Positions 1 to 5,959 of a stretch of DNA of 5,959 nt are shown piece after piece. Each line of letters starts with the position of its first letter. Position 1 is the first letter of the stretch. The notes under the pieces are model-generated. The model worked only from the letters and a program-made list of their open reading frames with translations. It did not search any database and was not told the DNA's origin. Origin of the DNA: an uncultured Bryobacterales bacterium. GTDB lineage: Bacteria; Acidobacteriota; Terriglobia; Bryobacterales; Bryobacteraceae. The position numbers were made by a program, and so were the translations under genes. The DNA lies in NCBI GenBank assembly GCA_937859895.1, contig CALMAV010000384.1:1-5959 (forward strand), read 5' to 3'.

Positions 1-1
1 G

Positions 2-112
2 CGAGTGAGTAGCAATCCCGGGCTGCAGAGACGGCAACAGGTCTTGTCAGGAGGGGGAATGATAGGGCTCGGACTCTACGTAGGATTGTCCGGCACCGCA
101 CGCGCAAAATGA
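2..112 (+). CDS. C-terminal end of a probable LysE/RhtB-family exporter (partial, enters from left edge)
   Basis: The second forward frame is open from the left edge to a TGA at 110-112 and gives 36 residues. It has a basic, glutamine-containing stretch (residues 7-13, GLQRRQQ) followed by a glycine-rich hydrophobic segment (SGGGMIGLGLYVGLSG) and a short basic tail. This order, a polar QQR-like linker then a last membrane helix with GG..IGLGLY.AL-like spacing, is what I know from the C-termini of LysE/RhtB amino-acid exporters, inner-membrane proteins of about 200 residues. The rest of the gene lies outside the window, so the call rests on a short motif only. An ATG at 59 preceded by GGAGGGGGA could mimic a start, but would give only 17 residues. 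The gene converges on mlaD, with 47 bases between the two stop codons. Confidence 0.5.
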   Translation, partial: RVSSNPGLQRRQQVLSGGGMIGLGLYVGLSGTARAK

Positions 113-159
113 AGGCTCAACTCTCTGGAGCAGCGCCAGTTCAAAGCTGAGGTTTCTTC

Positions 160-1584
160 TCAATGCCCCTTCACCTTCAGAAACATGATCGCTGCACCAT
201 CCCAGTTGTCACGTCCAGCGCTCTGCGGAGGCTTGTTGCGCAATGACACAATGCCTAAGTCACTATGTCGCAAATGATAGTGCGCCTGCAGATAACGGCG
301 CACTAGATCTGCCCGTTGTCTTCCGCGGAGGAACTGCTCATCCGGCGTTCCCTCAACTGCGTAGCCTTCCACCACAATCATCTGTTGCGGTAAAGAATTT
401 AGTTCCGGCGCTATCTCCAAATCAATCTGGTGACGTCCGGCTTGCGATAGCTGCTCTTGTCCAGCTGTGTCGCCTACGATGAAGTTGGAAGCCTGAAGCC
501 ACCGTCGCGTCCCGGCATCTTTCTGGCGGTTACAAGCTTCGTCGTAATCCACCGGTGTCAACTGATCCAAATTGTAAAAGCCGCGCTTCTTAAAGAAAGC
601 GCGAAAGAAGAAGTTGTGCTTCAATGCTTCCGTGTCATCAGCAAGATTGGTGGTGCTGCGGTTCAAATTCGAAAGCGTTTCGCGAAGGTTGGTAGCCCCA
701 TCATCGCCTATACTGTCCTCGGCTAACGCACTTTTCACAGTGACATTGAGCTGCTGTGATACGGCTTGCACATTATCCAGCGTCGCTTGCGCTTTGGCTG
801 CCAGATCGCGCGATTGCAGATCGGCGACCATCTGATTTGCCCGATCGGACGCTTGCTTCACGCTCCCCGAAGCGCCCTGCACATTCGACATCGTGGCTTG
901 GATCTGCCCTCGCGTATCCTCATCCTTGAGCAACAGCCCAGCTGGGCCCTTGCCCGCATTTAGATCTGCAACCAAGCTGTTGACTTGCCCTGTAATCCGA
1001 GTGCCGTCCTTGGCAATTCTCGTGATGTCTGGCTGGACTGCACTCATTAAATGATCAGCACGATTAACAGTCTTCGTCACCGTGTCAAGCGCCACATCCA
1101 CCCGGCCCCGAATATCAGTCACGCTGCTATGGACATCGTTCAATAGAGCTGAGCCTTTCTCCATCACGGCGCCCAAATCAAAAGGCTCTTTGCTGGGAAG
1201 CGTATCGCCCCCTGCTACTTCGCCAGCCTGCTCGGACCCTTTCTTAATGGAGACAAATTTATCGCCCACCACCCCTGTCGTTTCGATGGACACAACAGAG
1301 TCCCGACGAATCATGCCATGAACTTTTTCTTCTACCTGCAGCTCGAGCCGGAATCGGCCCGAAGCACGCCCGGGGATCTCAATCTTGCGAACCCTCCCGG
1401 CATCGAGCCCGGACACATTCACTTTGGCCGCGCTGGCCAGCCCGCCAAGGTCGGAAAACTCGGTATACAACGTCAAGTGCCTGCTAAATGCTTTCTGACG
1501 ATCACCAATGAGGAAGAGGATGCCGGTCAGCAGCCCGAACCCGACAACAATGAAAAGACCAATTGCCCAGGGTCGAATTTTCAT
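160..1584 (-). CDS. mlaD: MlaD-like MCE-domain protein with long helical region and C-terminal OmpA-like domain
   Basis: Substrate-binding subunit of an Mla-type phospholipid transporter, anchored in the inner membrane and facing the periplasm. The 474 residues show an N-terminal membrane anchor (about 7-27) and an MCE domain (about 37-115; LGGLASAAKVNVSGLDAGRV and TTGVVGDKFVSI are typical MCE core segments). A long Ala/Gln/Asp-rich helical region follows (about 137-325) with the family-style motif NAGKGPAGLLLKD at 209-221. The C-terminal region begins at about 325 with aromatic/basic residues (NFFFRAFFKKRGFYNLD); residues 385-471 resemble an OmpA-like domain (VVEGYA, GRQRADLVRRYL, SAGRDNWDGAAI). 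E. coli MlaD is about 183 residues and lacks these extensions. The ATG start lies 1 base after the mlaF stop, with a strong ribosome binding site, so start and operon membership are secure. The OmpA-like assignment is by pattern and less certain than the MCE call. Confidence 0.9.
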   Translation of the reverse strand: MKIRPWAIGLFIVVGFGLLTGILFLIGDRQKAFSRHLTLYTEFSDLGGLASAAKVNVSGLDAGRVRKIEIPGRASGRFRLELQVEEKVHGMIRRDSVVSIETTGVVGDKFVSIKKGSEQAGEVAGGDTLPSKEPFDLGAVMEKGSALLNDVHSSVTDIRGRVDVALDTVTKTVNRADHLMSAVQPDITRIAKDGTRITGQVNSLVADLNAGKGPAGLLLKDEDTRGQIQATMSNVQGASGSVKQASDRANQMVADLQSRDLAAKAQATLDNVQAVSQQLNVTVKSALAEDSIGDDGATNLRETLSNLNRSTTNLADDTEALKHNFFFRAFFKKRGFYNLDQLTPVDYDEACNRQKDAGTRRWLQASNFIVGDTAGQEQLSQAGRHQIDLEIAPELNSLPQQMIVVEGYAVEGTPDEQFLRGRQRADLVRRYLQAHYHLRHSDLGIVSLRNKPPQSAGRDNWDGAAIMFLKVKGH

Positions 1585-1585
1585 C

Positions 1586-2332
1586 TCAGTCCTTCTCCGA
1601 CACTAGTGCCCGAACCAGTTCATTCTCGTGATTTTCCAACTCCTCGGCCTTTCCAATGGCCAGAAGACGCCCCTTCTCCAACACCGCCATGCGGTCACCC
1701 ACTCGACGGGCTCCCCGAACATCATGGGTCACAATCACAATCGTTGTCTTTCCCTTCTCTTTCAGGCCCAACAGCAGGTCGTCGATTTCAGATGACGTTA
1801 CGCGATCGAGTCCGCTATTCGGTTCATCCGCTAACAAGATGCAAGGGTCTAAGGCGAGCGCACGAGCAAGCCCGGCACGTTTGCGCATTCCGCCAGAAAG
1901 CTCTGCGGGCATCTTGTGCCGATCCTTGCCCAATCCCACGTCATCCAGTGTTGCCTGAATGATTGAGTCGATTTCTTCCTTTGACTTCTTTGTCATGCGA
2001 GCTAGAGGAAGCTCCAGATTATCGTTCAGCGAAAAGGAGTCGAACAGAGCGGCACTCTGAAACAAAAATCCAATCTGCCGCCGGACTTTTGACAAGCCAT
2101 CTTCGTCCAAATCAACAATGTTCTGGCCGCGAATTTTCACAGCGCCTTTTTCCGGCTTTAGTAATCCGATCATCAGCTTTAGGGTTACGCTCTTGCCTGT
2201 GCCGCTGCGCCCTAAGATACACAGTGCCTCGCCGGTTTCAACTGCGAACGAGACATCATCCAGCACTTTGCGGTCGCCAAATCTCTTCGTCACACTCTCA
2301 AACACCACTGCCGGTTCACCCGAACCACTCAT
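1586..2332 (-). CDS. mlaF: MlaF-like ABC transporter ATP-binding protein
   Basis: Cytoplasmic ATPase that powers the Mla phospholipid transporter together with the MlaE permease. All ABC ATPase motifs are in order in 248 residues: Walker A GRSGTGKS (41-48), Q-loop Gln92 in FLFQSAALFDS, signature LSGGMRKRAGLARAL (145-159), Walker B CILLADEP (164-171), D-loop SGLD (173-176) and switch His203 in VTHD. The LFQSAALFDS, SGGMRKRAGLARAL and EPNSGLD segments are characteristic of the Mla/Ttg2A branch rather than generic importers. Length is close to the usual 250-270. The ATG start overlaps the mlaE stop by 4 bases (ATGA at 2332-2329 on the minus strand), which points to translational coupling; only a weak Shine-Dalgarno-like sequence precedes it. 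No key residue is missing. Confidence 0.95.
   Translation of the reverse strand: MSGSGEPAVVFESVTKRFGDRKVLDDVSFAVETGEALCILGRSGTGKSVTLKLMIGLLKPEKGAVKIRGQNIVDLDEDGLSKVRRQIGFLFQSAALFDSFSLNDNLELPLARMTKKSKEEIDSIIQATLDDVGLGKDRHKMPAELSGGMRKRAGLARALALDPCILLADEPNSGLDRVTSSEIDDLLLGLKEKGKTTIVIVTHDVRGARRVGDRMAVLEKGRLLAIGKAEELENHENELVRALVSEKD
1590..1598 (-). promoter_or_regulatory. Ribosome binding site of mlaD
   Basis: On the minus strand GGAGAAGGA ends 5 bases before the mlaD ATG at 1584. It lies within the last codons of mlaF and is the best Shine-Dalgarno match I found in the window. It fixes the mlaD start and suggests that mlaD can be loaded independently of mlaF translation, unlike mlaF, which depends on the overlap with mlaE. 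Confidence 0.75.
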
Positions 2333-3129
2333 ATGGCTGAGTCCGGAAAGAGAAAGAAAATCGCTTTCACAAGCAGTACGTCCGAAAGAATGATTAGCAG
2401 GGACGAGATAACCACGCTGTTGGTGGATGCTCGACCAACGCCGCTTGCGCCCTCATCAGTTGTGTATCCGAAGAAGGAAGATATTAAGCCAATGATGAGC
2501 CCAAAGACGGCTGTCTTCAACGTTGGGGGAATGAAGGTAGCCCAGCCAACCTGGCTGAAAGCTTGTTCGAGAAAAAGTGGAAGCGAGAGATGGGAGATGC
2601 TGCGTTCGACCAGATAGCCGCCCGTCAAGCCCGCTACGTCCATAAACACAGTAAGGATAGGAAGCGCGATGATGCAGGCGATCAAACGCGGAATTACCAG
2701 AAGCTTGAAGGAGTCGATTGAGAGAGCTTCGATTGCGTCAATCTGCTCGGTCACGCGCATATTGGCCAGTTCGGCCCCGATGCCTGCTCCTACCCGCCCG
2801 GCTACCAGCAAACCCGCGATCAAAGGGCCAATCTCATTGAAGAACGAGAGTGACTGCACAGTCGGAATCATTGCTTCAGCACCAAATCGCAAGAGAGAAC
2901 TGCGGGTGTGTAGCGTCAGCACCAGCCCCACTGCAAAGCCAGATGCAAGCACCAGGGGCAGCGACTTCCAACCCACCTCCTCAATCTGTCTGAAAATCAT
3001 TCTGACTTCGAAAGGAGGTAGAACTGCTCGACATACGGCATGCGAAGCGAATAACCCTACTTTGCCGGTGAATTCCAGGTAGCGCTGAATCGCTACCATT
3101 TGATCGGGCCGTTCTCGTAAAGAGGACAC
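2329..3129 (-). CDS. mlaE: MlaE-like ABC transporter permease
   Basis: Inner-membrane permease of the Mla lipid transport complex. The 266 residues contain the family hallmark EIGPLIAGLLVAGRVGAGIG and the continuation AELANMRVTEQIDAIEAL (together 99-136), plus the closing GVGRASTNSVV...SDVLL segment (230-253). Hydrophobic segments lie at about 57-75, 97-118, 144-170, 205-222 and 237-260. Length fits the usual 250-270. It is the first gene of the E-F-D operon, and its TGA overlaps the mlaF ATG. The start is uncertain: the longest reading begins at a GTG (3129) with no clear ribosome binding site. An in-frame ATG at codon 11 (3099) gives a protein starting MVAIQRYLEFTGKVGLF, which fits the usual N-terminus equally well or better. 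The family call does not depend on this choice. Confidence 0.94.
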   Translation of the reverse strand: MSSLRERPDQMVAIQRYLEFTGKVGLFASHAVCRAVLPPFEVRMIFRQIEEVGWKSLPLVLASGFAVGLVLTLHTRSSLLRFGAEAMIPTVQSLSFFNEIGPLIAGLLVAGRVGAGIGAELANMRVTEQIDAIEALSIDSFKLLVIPRLIACIIALPILTVFMDVAGLTGGYLVERSISHLSLPLFLEQAFSQVGWATFIPPTLKTAVFGLIIGLISSFFGYTTDEGASGVGRASTNSVVISSLLIILSDVLLVKAIFFLFPDSAI

Positions 3130-3297
3130 ATCGACGGCAGTTCATCCGGCGATTGCCAAATCATTTCAGATAACGTTTGGAGCATGATGCGTCTCATTTC
3201 ACTCTGCCCGACACGATAAACATGCGCGTCCGGCACTTTCGATCTATACTCTAACGCTACGTCTCCCCTCCCGACCTGTCAACTATACGTGCTGTAA
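3130..3297 (-). promoter_or_regulatory. Leader region upstream of mlaEFD with possible promoter elements
   Basis: These 168 bases separate the response regulator stop from the mlaE start, both on the minus strand. On that strand there is a perfect TTGACA at 3282-3277 and a TATAGA at 3248-3243, but they are 28 bases apart, too far for one standard sigma-70 promoter. The hexamer at the proper 17-base distance from TTGACA is TAGCGT, a poor -10. A promoter here is plausible because I see no other start point for the operon, but read-through from the regulator gene is also possible since I find no terminator hairpin after it. Confidence 0.25.
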
Positions 3298-3939
3298 TTA
3301 GTCCGCCAGCCCATTCTTGATCGCAAACCGCACTAGTTCTCCAGTGCTGTGTAGATTGAGCTTCTCCATAATCTTGCTGCGATGCGAGTCAACGGTATAC
3401 ACGCTTAGGTTCAGCTTCGTTGCTATTTCCTTGTTGGTCTTGCCCTCTGCAATCAGACCGAGCCCTTCGCGCTCACGCGGCGATAGCGAGTCGGCTGGAT
3501 CAGCACTTCGCTGTCCGTAGTCCTGCAGCAGAGCGCCCGAAACCGCTGGGCTCACATACCCGTCCCCGCGCGCTACCGACCGAATTGCATTCAGCAACTC
3601 CGTATCGATTGCGTCCTTCAATATGTAGCCGCGCGCGCCGGCCCGAAGTATCTCCCGCACATACACTGCTTCTTTATGCATGCTTAAAACCAGCACCTTG
3701 GCACGCTGATTTGCGGTCACAATCCTCTTGGTCGCTTCTACGCCATTCATGTCGGGCATCGCTACATCCATCAGCACAATGTCAGGTTTCAATTGCGCCG
3801 CCATCTCAACTGCCTGCCTGCCGTTTGCTGCCTCGCCAACTACTTGCAGGTCCGTCTGTGCGCTCAAAATCAACTTCAATCCCTGCCGAACAATCGTGTG
3901 ATCATCGGCCAGCAAAATGTGAATTACCGGTTCGGCCAC
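3298..3939 (-). CDS. NarL/FixJ-family response regulator transcription factor
   Basis: A two-component DNA-binding regulator of 213 residues, the usual size. The receiver domain (about 6-121) has the acidic pocket Asp12-Asp13, phosphoacceptor Asp58 in IVLMDVAMPDMNG, Ser86 in VLVLSMH and Lys108 in GYILKDA. After a short linker, a LuxR-type helix-turn-helix (about 151-210) reads LSPREREGLGLIAEGKTNKE, then a recognition helix region VYTVDSHRSKIMEKL (180-194). All switch residues are present, so it should be activated by phosphorylation. The start codon is GTG, preceded by AGTGGGGCAGA as a modest ribosome binding site; the MAEPVIHILLADDH start fits the family. No histidine kinase is visible nearby. 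It is divergent from the protease gene and lies upstream of mlaEFD on the same strand, so either could be a target. The sequence is too generic within the family to give a gene name. Confidence 0.94.
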   Translation of the reverse strand: MAEPVIHILLADDHTIVRQGLKLILSAQTDLQVVGEAANGRQAVEMAAQLKPDIVLMDVAMPDMNGVEATKRIVTANQRAKVLVLSMHKEAVYVREILRAGARGYILKDAIDTELLNAIRSVARGDGYVSPAVSGALLQDYGQRSADPADSLSPREREGLGLIAEGKTNKEIATKLNLSVYTVDSHRSKIMEKLNLHSTGELVRFAIKNGLAD

Positions 3940-4117
3940 TCTGCCCCACTTGATAATTTTTGACTGCTCTGAAATTCGGGTGCTTCCATTTCACTCACTC
4001 TGTTCTTTCTGCGACGTCTCTCTAAACTCAATACGCCCAATACGTTCGTCCTGCCTCTGCTGCCAGAACTCAATTGCCACCGACCCGCTTTTCTGGTACT
4101 TTCGTCGTACTCGCCGG
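3940..4117. promoter_or_regulatory. Divergent intergenic region between response regulator and S53 protease
   Basis: This 178-base region must hold the start signals for both the regulator (minus) and the protease (plus). It contains a 7-base direct repeat CAATACG at 4029-4035 and 4038-4044, with starts 9 bases apart, which could be a binding site for a dimeric regulator. For the regulator gene I see no convincing -35/-10 pair on the minus strand. The plus-strand candidate is listed separately. Confidence 0.4.
4074..4102 (+). promoter_or_regulatory. Candidate sigma-70-like promoter for the S53 protease
   Basis: TTGCCA (4074-4079, 5 of 6 to the -35 consensus) is followed after exactly 17 bases by TACTTT (4097-4102, 3 of 6 to the -10 consensus). 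Transcription would start at about 4108-4110, which gives a very short leader to the ATG at 4118 or about 24 bases to the ATG at 4133. The -10 match is weak, so this is a suggestion only. Confidence 0.25.
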
Positions 4118-5959
4118 ATGTTAACGAAATTCATGATCTCGAAAAGGCCTGCTCCGCTCCAATGCAAAGCTTTTACCTCGCTAGCGCTGCTAGCTGTTTC
4201 ACCTGCATTGTTCGCGCAGTCGAGCCCGTCGGCCATCTCGCGATTGGCACACGCCGTTGATGCTGGTCGCACCGTCACACTCCGTGGTAACACGCGAAGG
4301 GAAGCAATTGCGAAGAATGATCGTGGACGCGTTGGAGATGACCGTGTCTTCCAACACCTTCAGTTGGTTCTGAGCCGTAGTCCTCAACAGGAGAAAGCGC
4401 TTGGGCAGTTTCTGGTGGATGTTAATGACAAAGCTTCGCCCAGCTTTCACAAGTGGTTAACCGCTTCGCAGGTAGGTGAGCGCTTCGGTCTGGCGGAGCC
4501 GGAACTACAGGCCGTCACCCGTTGGCTTCAGGACAGTGGATTAACCGTCAATGCTATTTCCCCAAGCTCTACCTTGATCGACTTCTCTGGCAACGCTCGC
4601 GCGATTCGCCGCGCTTTTCATACCGAGATTCATCACCTGAGTATCGGGAGAAAAGCTCATTTAGCCAACATGAGCGACCCCCAAATTCCTGCTGCTCTTG
4701 CCCGGATCGTTAAAGGCGTCTCCTCACTCAATGATTTCCGTCCTCGCCCGCAGCATTCTGTCGTTCGTGCGGCCGATGCAGCTCCTGCTGTTACCAGTTC
4801 TAACGGGCTAACTTTAGTTGGCCCCGCCGATCTGGCTACGATCTACAACTTCAATCCGCTGTTCCAAGAAGGAATCTCGGGCCAGGGACAAACTGTTCTC
4901 GTCATCGAAGATACAAACCTCTACACCGTTGCGGACTGGTTTGCTTTTCGCCGCCGCTTCGGGCTTGCCAAACGGTTCCCGGACGCTACACTCGAACAGA
5001 TCCATCCAGCGCTGGGAACAGGGGGCGCCTGTGCCGATCCCGGTGCCAACGGAGATGATATTGAAGCGGCTTTGGACGTGGAGTGGGCCAGTGCTGCCGC
5101 GCCAAGCGCAAACATTGTCCTGGCATCCTGCGATAACACAGACTTCAACTTCGGCGGCTTTGTCGCGATGGAAAATCTGCTCACCAACGGTAGTACCCCG
5201 CCGCCAATCATCAGCATCAGCTACGGCGCGTCCGAAGTGGAGCTTGGTTCAGCGGGCAATGCCTATATCAATGATCTCTATCAATTGGCTGCGCTGGAAG
5301 GAGTTTCGGTATATGTCTCTGCAGGAGACTCTGGTGCGGACGGCAACAACTCTGATCGGGGCGCGGACCTTGCGACGAACGGTATCAACACGAGCGGCTT
5401 CAGTTCAACTCCCTATAACGTTTCGGTGGGCGGCACCGATTACCAGGACGCCTACCTAGGCCAGACAAGCACTTATTGGAACACCCCCAATACTGCCGCG
5501 GGCGGCTCGGCTAAGTCCTACGTCCCTGAGATTCCTTGGAACGACTCCTGCGGAAGCGAGTTAATCGCTACATTCCTCACCGGCTCACCGGCCACATACG
5601 GCGCTAGCGGCTTCTGCAACAGCTCCTTTGCGTCGAACAATGGGTTCCTGAACATTATCGGCGGAAGCGGCGGGCCTAGCAGTTGCGCTTCCGGCGATTC
5701 AGACCCGGCGACTCCCGGCACTGTGAGCGGAACCTGCGCCGGACAGCCAAAGCCCGACTGGCAGTTGGTGTTTGGTAATCCTTCCGATGGCGTGCGAGAT
5801 CAGCCCGACGTCTCACTCTTCGCAGCTAGTGGCGCCTGGGGCCACGGATATGTATTTTGTTACTCGGACCCGGCCTTCAACGGTCGACCATGCAACCAGA
5901 GCTTATTTATAGCGGGCGGCACATCTTTCAGCGCGCCGATCCTTGCCTCCGTGCAGGCG
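4118..5959 (+). CDS. Secreted pro-kumamolisin / sedolisin (S53) serine-carboxyl peptidase, 3' end beyond window
   Basis: One frame is open from the ATG at 4118 to the last base and gives 614 residues without a stop; the C-terminus is cut by the window edge, not by mutation. A signal peptide (about 1-34: basic start, then AFTSLALLAVSPALFAQ) predicts export. The pro-kumamolisin activation domain follows (about 50-200, e.g. SPSFHKWLTASQVGERFGL at 107-125), then a linker where autocleavage would release the mature enzyme (about 205-230). The S53 catalytic domain has Glu316 and Asp320 (DDIEAALDVEW), oxyanion Asp404 (SAGDSG) and nucleophile Ser603 (GGTSFSAP). The family is active at acidic pH and normally ends with a calcium site, which would lie beyond the edge. 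Compared with kumamolisin (Glu78, Asp164, Ser278), the Glu-to-Asp distance matches (88 versus 86), but Asp-to-Ser is 199 versus 114, so extra loops are present. The start is 4118 or the in-frame ATG 4133; neither has a good ribosome binding site. Confidence 0.93.
   Translation, partial: MLTKFMISKRPAPLQCKAFTSLALLAVSPALFAQSSPSAISRLAHAVDAGRTVTLRGNTRREAIAKNDRGRVGDDRVFQHLQLVLSRSPQQEKALGQFLVDVNDKASPSFHKWLTASQVGERFGLAEPELQAVTRWLQDSGLTVNAISPSSTLIDFSGNARAIRRAFHTEIHHLSIGRKAHLANMSDPQIPAALARIVKGVSSLNDFRPRPQHSVVRAADAAPAVTSSNGLTLVGPADLATIYNFNPLFQEGISGQGQTVLVIEDTNLYTVADWFAFRRRFGLAKRFPDATLEQIHPALGTGGACADPGANGDDIEAALDVEWASAAAPSANIVLASCDNTDFNFGGFVAMENLLTNGSTPPPIISISYGASEVELGSAGNAYINDLYQLAALEGVSVYVSAGDSGADGNNSDRGADLATNGINTSGFSSTPYNVSVGGTDYQDAYLGQTSTYWNTPNTAAGGSAKSYVPEIPWNDSCGSELIATFLTGSPATYGASGFCNSSFASNNGFLNIIGGSGGPSSCASGDSDPATPGTVSGTCAGQPKPDWQLVFGNPSDGVRDQPDVSLFAASGAWGHGYVFCYSDPAFNGRPCNQSLFIAGGTSFSAPILASVQA

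Noticed and set aside
116..151. Possible terminator hairpin between the left-edge gene and mlaD (CTCA/TGAG and CTGG/CCAG arms)
   Set aside because: The paired arms are short, split by an unequal internal loop and lack a proper U-tract, so the structure would be weak.
1318..1962. 214-codon open frame on the plus strand across the end of mlaF and start of mlaD
   Set aside because: It is antisense to two well-supported genes and its translation is Pro/Ser/Arg-rich with no domain-like pattern, as expected of a shadow frame.
3420..3953. 177-codon plus-strand frame opposite the response regulator
   Set aside because: Antisense shadow of a complete, motif-bearing response regulator gene; no recognisable protein features.
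4180..4194. Repeated GCTAGC elements (GCTAGC-GCT-GCTAGC)
   Set aside because: They fall in the Leu/Ala codons of the protease signal peptide and are explained by coding sequence; no sign of a recombination or binding site.
3991..4293. 100-codon minus-strand frame upstream of the response regulator
   Set aside because: Most of it is antisense to the protease signal peptide and propeptide. The part in the intergenic region resembles no known kinase or other domain, and there is no good ribosome binding site.
4818..5459. 213-codon plus-strand frame inside the protease gene
   Set aside because: It lies in another frame within the S53 catalytic domain, including the Glu/Asp catalytic motif, and its own translation is low-complexity Arg/Ser/Thr.

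Overview
The window looks like chromosomal DNA of a diderm bacterium, most likely an Acidobacteriota (Terriglobia-type) member. That placement is inference from gene content and protein style: a long single-MCE-domain MlaD with an extended C-terminal region, next to a secreted sedolisin (S53) protease rich in Gly, Ser and Asn, of a kind common in that phylum. No rRNA or other marker gene is present to confirm it. The base composition looks even and mid-to-moderately GC-rich throughout, and I saw no insertion sequence, CRISPR array, tRNA or rRNA.

Layout from left to right. Bases 2-112 (+) are the tail of a gene entering from the left, which reads like the last transmembrane segment of a LysE/RhtB-type exporter. 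It converges on a tightly packed minus-strand operon, transcribed right to left as mlaE (3129-2329), mlaF (2332-1586) and mlaD (1584-160). mlaE and mlaF overlap by 4 bases (ATGA), and mlaF and mlaD are 1 base apart with a strong ribosome binding site for mlaD inside the end of mlaF. A 168-base leader precedes mlaE. Upstream of it, on the same strand, is a NarL/FixJ-type response regulator (3939-3298, GTG start) with no sensor kinase in view. A 178-base divergent intergenic region separates the regulator from a large plus-strand gene that starts near 4118 and runs off the right edge. It encodes a secreted pro-kumamolisin/sedolisin protease (614 residues visible) with all the expected catalytic residues.

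Function. MlaE (permease), MlaF (ATPase) and MlaD (MCE substrate-binding protein anchored in the inner membrane) are the core of an Mla-type phospholipid transporter between inner and outer membrane. MlaB, MlaC and MlaA partners are not in the window. MlaD is much longer than the E. coli protein: a long helical stretch follows the MCE domain and the protein ends in what looks like a degenerate OmpA-like domain. The response regulator could control the protease, the mla operon or itself, but nothing in the sequence proves a target.

The best leads for a second look are the MCE-to-OmpA-like architecture of MlaD with altered peptidoglycan-binding positions, and the S53 protease whose extra loops each hold one pair of cysteines. 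I do not see convincing evidence of a wholly new system.
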